From the NCBI GenBank assembly GCA_016778045.1, contig JADHQG010000002.1, positions 1 through 56,320 of the forward strand: a stretch of 56,320 bases of DNA. Reading direction: 5' to 3'. The notes beneath the pieces are model-generated. The model was not told where the DNA came from. It was given only the letters and a program-made list of their open reading frames with translations, and searched no databases. Shown piece after piece: positions 41,174-49,237 of this stretch. Each line of letters begins with the position of its first letter. Position 1 is the stretch's first letter. A program made the position numbers and the translations under genes. The stretch comes from Luminiphilus sp. (GTDB lineage Bacteria > Pseudomonadota > Gammaproteobacteria > Pseudomonadales > Halieaceae).

Positions 41174-42532
41174 ATGCGAGTACATTTCATAGAGAACGAG
41201 TCCGATTTTCGCGATGCGCTCTGCCAGCACTTAATCGGGCTGGGCGTTCAGTTGGACAGCGCCGACCCGCCGGGAATTGCGGACATCAGTAGTTGGCGTC
41301 CCGATGCCGATGTCGTGGTGTTGGGCCAGCACCCTCTGGCAAGCCATTTGGCCCAGCTCAGCAGGTGTGTTTGGCCTGCACCCGTGGCGGTTTTACTCCC
41401 CATTTACGATACCCGGCAAATCATGCAGGCCGCTAAGGCGGGAGCCATAGACGTCTTCGATCGCACAGCACCCCCGGCCGACATTGCAGCTTGGCTGCAT
41501 GATCTCTGTCAGCAGCAATCGCAGCTAGCGTCGGGCGATCGCGCACAATCGCATTACGTTAGCGAATCCTGTTCAGCGATGCAGGCGCTGCAAGATCAGA
41601 TTGAGCGCGTCGCCCGAACCGACTCCACCGTTCTGATTGTCGGCGAGACGGGAACCGGTAAAGAACTGGCAGCGAGAGAGGTTCATCGCATTGGCGCCAG
41701 AGCCGACCGTCCTGTAATCACTGTTAACTGCGCCGCTATTCCGGATACGCTCATCGAATCAGAGTTGTTCGGTTATGAGAAAGGTGCCTTTACGGGCGCC
41801 ACCAGTAATCGCGTGGGCCTTATCGAAGCCGCGGACGGCGGCACATTGTTCCTGGACGAAATTGGCGAACTGCCGCTGGCGGCCCAGGCGCGGCTTCTCC
41901 GCTTTATGCAGGAAGGTGAGATTCGTCGCATCGGCTCGGTAACCAGCAAAAAAGTGGATGTGCGCCTGATTTGTGCCACCCACCGCGACCTTGGCGCACT
42001 CGCCAGCAGAAACGAGTTTCGACAGGATCTCTTTTACCGCATCGATGTACTGAGACTGGATATTCCGCCGCTGCGCGAGCGTGGCGACGACGTGCTCGCC
42101 ATGGCCAACTGGTTCATCCAGCAACAGGCACACAAACTTGGCACCCCGGCAAAACCTTTATCAAAGACCAGTCAGACACTGGTGACACAGCACCATTGGC
42201 CGGGCAACGTTCGGGAACTGCAAAATGTGATCGAGCGAGCGCTGGTCATGTCGACTGGGCCAGCCCTGCAGTTGAGCCTGTCGGCCGCTGCTGCACCTCC
42301 TGCCATCAGAAAAGGGCATCCCACAGAGGCGACTCAGCCCAGCGCATCCGCTGGCGCCCCCGACTCCGAAGAGGAACTGTCGCTGGAAGACTACTTTCAG
42401 CGATTTGTGCTGGAGCATCAGGACGCGATGAACGAGACTGAATTGGCACAAAAACTCGGTATCAGTAGGAAATGCCTGTGGGAACGGAGACAGCGATTTG
42501 GCCTCCCGCGGCAAAAGCAGAAGCGCGCCTGA
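41174..42532 (+). CDS. Sigma-54-dependent NtrC-family regulator, CbrB-like, degenerate receiver domain
   Basis: VGETGTGKELAAREVH, ESELFGYEKGAFTGATSN (GAFTGA), GGTLFLDEIGELPL, HHWPGNVRELQNVIERAL, C-terminal Fis HTH. Syntenic position of cbrB, between gluQ and pcnB. Confidence 0.9.
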   Translation: MRVHFIENESDFRDALCQHLIGLGVQLDSADPPGIADISSWRPDADVVVLGQHPLASHLAQLSRCVWPAPVAVLLPIYDTRQIMQAAKAGAIDVFDRTAPPADIAAWLHDLCQQQSQLASGDRAQSHYVSESCSAMQALQDQIERVARTDSTVLIVGETGTGKELAAREVHRIGARADRPVITVNCAAIPDTLIESELFGYEKGAFTGATSNRVGLIEAADGGTLFLDEIGELPLAAQARLLRFMQEGEIRRIGSVTSKKVDVRLICATHRDLGALASRNEFRQDLFYRIDVLRLDIPPLRERGDDVLAMANWFIQQQAHKLGTPAKPLSKTSQTLVTQHHWPGNVRELQNVIERALVMSTGPALQLSLSAAAAPPAIRKGHPTEATQPSASAGAPDSEEELSLEDYFQRFVLEHQDAMNETELAQKLGISRKCLWERRQRFGLPRQKQKRA

Positions 42533-42550
42533 GAGCTGATAAAGAAGTGA

Positions 42551-42585
42551 AAATCTGTAACACTGCAGTGCAAATCTGTAACACT
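42551..42585. repeat. Two direct copies of AAATCTGTAACACT, candidate activator binding sites
   Basis: 42551-42564 and 42572-42585 are identical 14-mers spaced 21 bp start to start, with palindrome CACTGCAGTG (42561-42570) overlapping the first copy. Confidence 0.75.
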
Positions 42586-42657
42586 ATGCTGGGCGAAAAA
42601 TCTATAATGCCGGTCAAAAATTGGACAACTAAATGTTTTTAAAGGTTTTTTACGAAG

Positions 42658-42673
42658 TGGCATGTGCCCTGCT
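42658..42673 (+). promoter_or_regulatory. Sigma-54 promoter (-24/-12)
   Basis: TGGCATGTGCCCTGCT: GG-N10-GC spacing, close to TGGCAYG-N4-TTGCW. Confidence 0.8.
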
Positions 42674-42683
42674 GTCTTTAATG

Positions 42684-42789
42684 CAGAGCCGAAATAACAA
42701 TAACTGGCCCAATAAGAAAAACGATGTCATAACGGACCTGGGTGGGGAAGGCGACTTCCCCATGTTTCGTTATGGGGTGCCTTTTTTTT
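42684..42789 (+). ncRNA. Candidate CrcZ-like Hfq/Crc-sequestering sRNA
   Basis: Sigma-54 promoter just upstream, AANAANAA motifs at 42693-42703 and 42711-42718, terminator with T8 at 42782-42789, in the Pseudomonas crcZ position (cbrB-crcZ-pcnB). Confidence 0.6.
42744..42789 (+). terminator. Hairpins plus U-tract between regulator and pcnB
   Basis: GGGGAAG-GCGA-CTTCCCC (42744-42761) and overlapping CCCCAT-N8-ATGGGG (42758-42777), then TGCC and T8. Confidence 0.82.
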
Positions 42790-42862
42790 CGGCCCCTCAA
42801 CTACTCTCCGTATTTGCCCGGCTTAGCGCCACTTTACTGCTGACGCAGCCGGTGCCTCGATT

Positions 42863-44134
42863 TTGACTGAGGCGCTGCAAAAAACACGTTTTGCCAGCGA
42901 GGACTTTTCGCCCGGCGCACTGCAAGTCGTCGAGCGACTGCAAGCACACGGCCACGAGGCCTATGTGGTGGGCGGAGCCATTCGCGATCTACTGCTCGGC
43001 AATCGGCCCAAAGATTTTGACGTCGCCACGGATGCCACACCAGAGCAGATAAAACAGTGCTTCCGCAACGCCAGAATTATTGGCAAGCGCTTTCAAATTG
43101 TCCACGTCCGCGCGGGTCGAGAAATTATCGAGGTCACTACGTTTCGACGCGGGCACGAAGCCAATCCTGCTGGCCAAGCCGCTCAGGCAAGTCAATCCGG
43201 GCGACTGCTCCGAGACAACGTTTATGGAACGCTTAAAGAAGACGCGCAACGGCGCGACCTCACCATCAATGCGCTGTATTACGACACTTCAACGCATCAA
43301 CTGATCGACCATCTTGGTGGCTGCGCCGATGTTGCCGACCGCAGCATCCGAATCATCGGCGATCCAGCAGACCGCTATCGAGAAGACCCGGTACGTATGC
43401 TGCGTGTACTCAGGTTTGGCGCTCGATTGCAGTTTGAGCTGGCGTCGGACACTGCCGCGGCCATCGCTGAGCATGGACATTTATTGCGCGACATCCCGCC
43501 AGCAAGACTATTCGATGAATGGTTAAAGCTCTTCATGAATGGATGCTCCGCACCGACTTTTTCGCTGCTGCATCAATTTGGGCTGATCACCCAACTGATG
43601 GGAGAAGAGGTTACGGACGCATTGGATATTCAACGTGCTAGCTCCCTAAGAATGCTCGCCCTCAGTAATACCGACCAACGTGTTGCCGACGAGCGCCCTG
43701 TGACCCCCGCCTTTCTGCTGGCAGCGCTTTATTGGCCGGCAACTGAACGGTCCGCCCGCCAGCTTTCTGATCGGGGTGAGTCGCCCATTCCCGCGATGCA
43801 CAGCGCCGGCCAGCAAATCGTTGCGGCGGCTTGCCAGTACCTCGCTATTCCCAAGCGGTTCTCGCTAGCCATGAGGGATATCTGGGATCTGCAGCCCAGA
43901 CTTGAGCGAATGCAACCCAAAAAAGTGAAGGATTTGCTCGCGCATCGGTGGTTCCGTGCGGCTTTCGACCTCCGTTTGCTTCGCGAGGAAACCCATGACT
44001 TGGATAACCAATGCAGTCACTTTTGGGCCGCGGCGCAAAAACAACACCCGGAGCTGGTGGGTAGTGCGCGCCAGCGACGGGACGATGCACCAAGGCGTGG
44101 GCCACGGCCCCGTCGCAGGCCTCGCAACGCATGA
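42863..44134 (+). CDS. pcnB: Poly(A) polymerase I
   Basis: AYVVGGAIRDLLLGNRPKDFDVATDATPEQIKQCFRNARIIGKRFQIVHV; TTG start. Confidence 0.95.
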   Translation: MTEALQKTRFASEDFSPGALQVVERLQAHGHEAYVVGGAIRDLLLGNRPKDFDVATDATPEQIKQCFRNARIIGKRFQIVHVRAGREIIEVTTFRRGHEANPAGQAAQASQSGRLLRDNVYGTLKEDAQRRDLTINALYYDTSTHQLIDHLGGCADVADRSIRIIGDPADRYREDPVRMLRVLRFGARLQFELASDTAAAIAEHGHLLRDIPPARLFDEWLKLFMNGCSAPTFSLLHQFGLITQLMGEEVTDALDIQRASSLRMLALSNTDQRVADERPVTPAFLLAALYWPATERSARQLSDRGESPIPAMHSAGQQIVAAACQYLAIPKRFSLAMRDIWDLQPRLERMQPKKVKDLLAHRWFRAAFDLRLLREETHDLDNQCSHFWAAAQKQHPELVGSARQRRDDAPRRGPRPRRRPRNA

Positions 44135-44628
44135 ATCGGGTCATGGTCGGGCTGGGTGCCAACATCAGTGACCCTTTGGAACAGCTCACGACCGCTCACT
44201 GTAACCTCGCACAGCATTCTGACCTCGCCATCACTGCCACCTCCAGCGTCTACGTTTCACCCCCTAATGGCCCTCAAGACCAACCGGATTTTTTCAACGC
44301 GGTGGTGACGCTCGCCACCTCATTAGCGCCTGATGCGCTACTGGGGTTATTGCTTGCAACCGAGGACGCAATGGGGCGTCAACGCAAAAGAAAATGGGGG
44401 GAACGCTGTATTGATCTGGATCTGCTGATCTATGACGATCTGAACATACAGACCGAGTCACTGGTCATACCGCACCCTCGGGCTCATGAGCGGCGCTTCG
44501 TGCTCGACCCCCTCATCGAGCTTTTGGGAGCGCAGTTTGAGCTACCCGGAAAAGGCGCGCTGGGGCAGCTACAGGCACAATGCGCAGACCAAAAGATTCG
44601 CGTATTGTGCGAGTTTCCCGGATGTTGA
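44131..44628 (+). CDS. folK: 2-amino-4-hydroxy-6-hydroxymethyldihydropteridine diphosphokinase
   Basis: VMVGLGANISDPLEQL; GRQRKRKWGERCIDLDLLIYDDL; IPHPRAHERRFVLDPL. Confidence 0.95.
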   Translation: MNRVMVGLGANISDPLEQLTTAHCNLAQHSDLAITATSSVYVSPPNGPQDQPDFFNAVVTLATSLAPDALLGLLLATEDAMGRQRKRKWGERCIDLDLLIYDDLNIQTESLVIPHPRAHERRFVLDPLIELLGAQFELPGKGALGQLQAQCADQKIRVLCEFPGC

Positions 44629-45332
44629 CTGACGCAGGAGAGATCAGCTTGCCGGAGCAGACAGCCTCATCTGGTATTTCTCTTCGCGGCAGGGCAATAC
44701 CGGGCTATATCGCTGTCGAGGGTCCCATTGGGGTGGGCAAAACCACCCTAGCCCGCCGTATCGCAGATACCTTCGACCATGATCTGCTGCTCGAAGAAGC
44801 CGAGCTCAATCCTTTTCTGGGACGCTTCTACCAAAATCGACAGCAAACTGCCCTGGCGACTCAGCTATTTTTTCTCTTTCAGCGGGTACAGAAAATCACC
44901 GAATTAAAGCAACGCGAATTGTTTGGTCAGGCGCGGGTTGCAGACTTTGTGCTGGAGAAAGATCCTCTGTTTGCCCGGGTCAACCTCGAGCCCGATGAGT
45001 ACGTGCTGTACCAGAAGGTCTTCGAAAAAATGCGCGTTGACGCACCGGCACCCGACCTGGTCATTTACCTTCAAGCCAGTCCTGATCGACTTTTGGAGCG
45101 CATTGAGCGCCGAGGTATCGATGCCGAGCGTCTCATTGACAGGCAGTACCTAGAGCAACTCAACGAGGTATACAGCGAGTTCTTTCTTTACTACGATGCC
45201 GCGCCCCTGCTGATCGTAAACGCCAACGAAATGGATTTGGCCCAAGGCGATAGGGACTATGAGCAGCTGGTGGATTACATGTTGAACATCAAGAAAGGCC
45301 GCCATTATTTCAATCCCACTTTCTTTGGCTGA
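44622..45332 (+). CDS. Deoxynucleoside kinase family protein
   Basis: YIAVEGPIGVGKTTLARRIADTF; LEEAELNPFLGRFYQN; LVIYLQASPDRLLERIERRGIDAER. Confidence 0.88.
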   Translation: MLTDAGEISLPEQTASSGISLRGRAIPGYIAVEGPIGVGKTTLARRIADTFDHDLLLEEAELNPFLGRFYQNRQQTALATQLFFLFQRVQKITELKQRELFGQARVADFVLEKDPLFARVNLEPDEYVLYQKVFEKMRVDAPAPDLVIYLQASPDRLLERIERRGIDAERLIDRQYLEQLNEVYSEFFLYYDAAPLLIVNANEMDLAQGDRDYEQLVDYMLNIKKGRHYFNPTFFG

Positions 45333-45368
45333 TCATCTCGCAGCCGCTACCCGTCGGGAGTCGATACA

Positions 45369-46163
45369 ATGAACAAGCGCATCACCATTAGCACTCTGGA
45401 CGCCATGAAAGCGTCGGGTGACAAATTCGTGATGATCACGGCTTATGACGCGACTTTTGCCCGCCTTGCCAGCGAGGCGGGCGCAGAGACCATACTGGTG
45501 GGTGACTCATTGGGTATGGTGTTGCAGGGGCATGAGACCACCATCCCCGTATCGCTCGACGCCATGACGTACCACACGGAGTGTGTGGCGCGAGCCAGAC
45601 CCCATTCACTGATTGTGGCCGATTTGCCGTTCATGAGCTTCTCGAACTCTGACGACACGTTGCATGCCAGTACCCGGCTGATGCAGGCCGGGGCGCAGAT
45701 GGTGAAGCTCGAGGGCGGCACATGGCTGAGCGATAGCATTCACCGTCTGGTTGAGCGGGGTGTTCCCGTCTGCGCACACCTTGGCCTGACGCCGCAGTCG
45801 GTGAACGTTTTTGGCGGCTACCGCGTGCAAGGCCGCACGCCAAAAGAGGCCAAATCGATTCTGGCCGACGCGGTGGAGATCCAAGATGCCGGGGCAAGCC
45901 TGCTGGTGCTCGAGTGCATACCCGCCGAGTTGGCAGCGGATATCTCTTCAAAACTCGATATTCCAGTGATTGGCATTGGCGCTGGCAGCGGCACCGACGC
46001 GCAAGTTCTGGTCCTGCACGACATGCTGGGCATAACCGAATCGGCACCCAAGTTCGTGCAGAACTTCATGGATGGTGCTCCGTCAATTCAGGCGGCACTC
46101 AAGGCTTTTGTCGACGCGGTCAAATCCGGTGAATATCCGAAGGACGAGCACACCTACTCATAG
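45369..46163 (+). CDS. panB: 3-methyl-2-oxobutanoate hydroxymethyltransferase
   Basis: MITAYDATFARLASEAGAETILVGDSLGMVLQGHETT; GIGAGSGTDAQVLVLHDMLG. Confidence 0.97.
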   Translation: MNKRITISTLDAMKASGDKFVMITAYDATFARLASEAGAETILVGDSLGMVLQGHETTIPVSLDAMTYHTECVARARPHSLIVADLPFMSFSNSDDTLHASTRLMQAGAQMVKLEGGTWLSDSIHRLVERGVPVCAHLGLTPQSVNVFGGYRVQGRTPKEAKSILADAVEIQDAGASLLVLECIPAELAADISSKLDIPVIGIGAGSGTDAQVLVLHDMLGITESAPKFVQNFMDGAPSIQAALKAFVDAVKSGEYPKDEHTYS

Positions 46164-46172
46164 CCATCCGCC

Positions 46173-47027
46173 ATGATCGTTGCCCAGGATCCCACCGCAC
46201 TCAGACACCACCTCGACCCGCTTCGGGCACATGCTGAGCGAGTCGCATTTGTACCGACGATGGGCAATCTGCATGCGGGCCACCTAGCACTGGTAACTCA
46301 AGCGCTCGAAACCGGCGCCAAGGTCGTGGTCTCAATCTTTGTGAACCCCATGCAATTTGCTGCGGGTGAGGATCTCGATACCTATCCAAGGACCCTCGAT
46401 GCCGACTTGTCAGCGCTGGATAAGATTGGCACCGACGTGGTATTCACCCCCCGCGAGACGGACATCTATCCCTATGGCAGCAAGGCGCACACCGCGATCC
46501 ATGTCCCGGGGCTTGGAGACGGGCTCTGCGGCAAAAACCGACCCGGCCATTTCGACGGCGTCTGTACCGTGGTCTATAAGTTGCTCGAACTGGTCCGCCC
46601 CGACATCGCCATCTTCGGCGAGAAAGATCTTCAGCAGCTGTTGATCATCAAAAAAATGGTTCGAGACCTTGGACTGCCGATCGATATTCAGAGCGGGGCG
46701 ACCCAGCGCGCAGAGGATGGATTAGCGCTCAGCTCACGCAATCAATATCTATCCGAAGAAGAGCGCGCGACCGCCCCCTTGCTTTGGCAAACGTTGCGCG
46801 ATTGCGCCAGCCAGCTGCAAGCCGATCGCTCGGCTGACGTGGTGTCAGTGCTGACTCCCGCGACGACCGCACTCGAGCAGGCTGGCTTCGACGTGGATTA
46901 CCTCGAGCTGCGTGCGACGGCTGATTTGCGTCCAATTGACCGCATCACTGAGGACTGCGCCCTGTTCGTCGCGGCGCGGCTGGGGAAAACGCGTCTCATC
47001 GATAACATCCAGATCGCGGCCGCTTAG
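46173..47027 (+). CDS. panC: Pantothenate synthetase
   Basis: VAFVPTMGNLHAGHLALV; VSIFVNPMQF; IFGEKDLQQLLIIKKMV. Confidence 0.97.
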   Translation: MIVAQDPTALRHHLDPLRAHAERVAFVPTMGNLHAGHLALVTQALETGAKVVVSIFVNPMQFAAGEDLDTYPRTLDADLSALDKIGTDVVFTPRETDIYPYGSKAHTAIHVPGLGDGLCGKNRPGHFDGVCTVVYKLLELVRPDIAIFGEKDLQQLLIIKKMVRDLGLPIDIQSGATQRAEDGLALSSRNQYLSEEERATAPLLWQTLRDCASQLQADRSADVVSVLTPATTALEQAGFDVDYLELRATADLRPIDRITEDCALFVAARLGKTRLIDNIQIAAA

Positions 47028-47029
47028 CC

Positions 47030-48748
47030 CTAACGCGACACCGCCGGCACTCGAATATCGTCAACCAATTGCTGCACTGACTCGGGCGGAGACGGTGTCA
47101 AACGTGTGACAGTCAGCGTGACTGCAAAATTCACCGCCGCACCCACAACGCCAAATGCGTTGGGCTCAATACCAAAGAACCAGTTAGGCGGTAGATCACC
47201 CAGAAAGCTGGTGCCCGGCATGAACATCAGCCCCTTGTGCTGAAAAACGTAGGCCAGCGTGACGCCAATACCCGCAAGCATTCCGGCAATGGCACCCTCC
47301 CGGCTCACCCTCTTTGAGAAAATACCCAGAAACAGCGCAGGAAAAAGAGAAGCAGCGGCGAGGCCAAAGGCAAGTGCGACGGTCCCGGCTGCGAACCCCG
47401 GAGGGTTCAATCCAAGGTAGCCCGCCCCCAAAACAGCTGCGGCCATGGCCAATCGGGACGCCATCAACTCCTGTCGCTCAGAAATATCGGGCATCAGCGT
47501 GCGCTTGAGCAGATCATGTGAGACAGCCGAAGAGATCGCGAGCAACAGCCCCGCGGCCGTCGACAGCGCCGCGGCCAGCCCGCCGGCGGCCACCAACGCG
47601 ATGACCCAGTTCGGTAAATTGGCAATCTCCGGATTAGCCAGTACCAAGATGTCATTGTCTAAAGTCACTAACTCGTTTTGTTCAGGATCTGCGGAGTACT
47701 GGATACGACCATCGGCATTTTTATCCTCAATGCCCAATAACCCCGTCTGCTCCCAGTTCTTGAACCAGGTCGGGCGTTCCTCGATAGCAAGATGCTGTCC
47801 GGGCTGCGGCTCGAGCGTCTGAATAATATTGAGTCTTGCCATCGCTGCCACCGCCGGCGCCGTGGTGTAGAGAATAGCGATGAAGACCAGCGCCCAACCC
47901 GCAGACGTTCGGGCAGCACGCACCGTGGGCACAGTGAAGAAACGGATGATAACGTGGGGCAATCCGGCGGTACCAATCATGAGAGAAGCTGTGAAGGCCG
48001 CCATATTCAGCGTGCTCCCACGCACAGAAGTTGTGTACTCCTGAAAGCCAAGATCGAGCAGCGTGCGGTCTAGCTTCTCAAGTAGATAGCTGCCATCAGC
48101 GAGCGTGGACCCGAGACCTAACTGCGGTATCGGCTGGCCCGTTAACTGCAGACTGATAAAAATAGCTGGCACGGTGTAGGCAAAAATGAGCACGCAGAAC
48201 TGGGCAATCTGCGTGTAGGTAATGCCCTTCATACCGCCCAATACGGCGTAGAAAAAAACAATCACCATGCCCGAGAACAACCCGGTCTCGTAATCGGTTT
48301 CCAGAAAGCGCGAAAAGGCAACGCCAATGCCTTTCATCTGACCAATCACATAGGTCACCGAGCAGATAATCAGGCAGATCACTGCGACGACGCGCGCAGC
48401 ATCAGAGTAATAACGGTCACCGATGAATTCCGGCACGGTGAACTTGCCATACTTTCTCAGATAAGGTGCGATGAGCATGGCCAAAATGACGTAGCCACCC
48501 GTCCAACCCATCAGAAACACCGAACCACCGTACCCGTTGTAGGACAGACCAATCAGTCCCGCCATGGAAATGAAGGACGCCGCTGACATCCAGTCGGCGG
48601 CCGTGGCCATCCCATTGGCGACCGGGTGGATGCCCTTGCCGGCGACATAAAATTCCTGTGTCGTGTCTGCTCGCGATCGGATTGCTATCAGGATGTAGAG
48701 CAGGAACGAGGCGCCTACAATCCAGTAGGTGGTCTCGGTGAGAGTCAT
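47030..48748 (-). CDS. Sodium:solute symporter family protein, VC_2705 subfamily
   Basis: FYVAGKGIHPVANGMATAADWMSAASFISMAGLIGLSYNGYGGSVFLMGWTGGYV; SSS fold length; paired with DUF4212. Confidence 0.92.
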   Translation of the reverse strand: MTLTETTYWIVGASFLLYILIAIRSRADTTQEFYVAGKGIHPVANGMATAADWMSAASFISMAGLIGLSYNGYGGSVFLMGWTGGYVILAMLIAPYLRKYGKFTVPEFIGDRYYSDAARVVAVICLIICSVTYVIGQMKGIGVAFSRFLETDYETGLFSGMVIVFFYAVLGGMKGITYTQIAQFCVLIFAYTVPAIFISLQLTGQPIPQLGLGSTLADGSYLLEKLDRTLLDLGFQEYTTSVRGSTLNMAAFTASLMIGTAGLPHVIIRFFTVPTVRAARTSAGWALVFIAILYTTAPAVAAMARLNIIQTLEPQPGQHLAIEERPTWFKNWEQTGLLGIEDKNADGRIQYSADPEQNELVTLDNDILVLANPEIANLPNWVIALVAAGGLAAALSTAAGLLLAISSAVSHDLLKRTLMPDISERQELMASRLAMAAAVLGAGYLGLNPPGFAAGTVALAFGLAAASLFPALFLGIFSKRVSREGAIAGMLAGIGVTLAYVFQHKGLMFMPGTSFLGDLPPNWFFGIEPNAFGVVGAAVNFAVTLTVTRLTPSPPESVQQLVDDIRVPAVSR

Positions 48749-49020
48749 ACCTCAGTCTCCTCAAGACCCAAGCGCTTCTCCAAACGCGCCATCACCCCCG
48801 CATAAACAAAGATCAGCACGATAAACGTGTAAATCGCGCCCTGCTGGGCAAACCAGAATCCCAGCTTGAAGCCGCCTATTTGAATCTGGTTGAGGGGCTC
48901 TACCCAGAGCACGCCGCAACCGAGACTCACTGTGAACCAGATTACCCCCAAGATGAGCATCCAGCGGCGGTTCTCCCGCCAATAGATTTCTCGGACGGCG
49001 CTGGTATCCGGCTGTTCCAT
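48745..49020 (-). CDS. DUF4212 domain protein (symporter small subunit)
   Basis: YWRENRRWMLILGVIWFTVSLGCGVLWVEPLNQIQIGGFKLGFWFAQQGAIYTFIVLIFVYA. Confidence 0.92.
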   Translation of the reverse strand: MEQPDTSAVREIYWRENRRWMLILGVIWFTVSLGCGVLWVEPLNQIQIGGFKLGFWFAQQGAIYTFIVLIFVYAGVMARLEKRLGLEETEV

Positions 49021-49237
49021 CGTGTGCTCCCGAGGTCAGATGGCAGTGCGTTGCTGACCATCATAGCCCGCGGCTCTCTCGGCCGACACTGTCACAGCGC
49101 AGCGTCGTCTATGATCAAGAAGACAGCAACAACAACATTCAGGGGCTTGGGAGCGCAGAGCAGACAAGCCAGCAACACGGTTGTTGCCGTTCAGCCCGTC
49201 ACTTAACATCGCGTACCTGCGAGATTGGAATCATCCC

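Noticed and set aside
42633-42866. 77-aa ORF MFLKVFYEVACALLSLMQSRNNNNWPNKKNDVITDLGG...
   Set aside because: Spans the sigma-54 promoter, CA motifs and terminator hairpins; no SD; composition is explained by the RNA elements.
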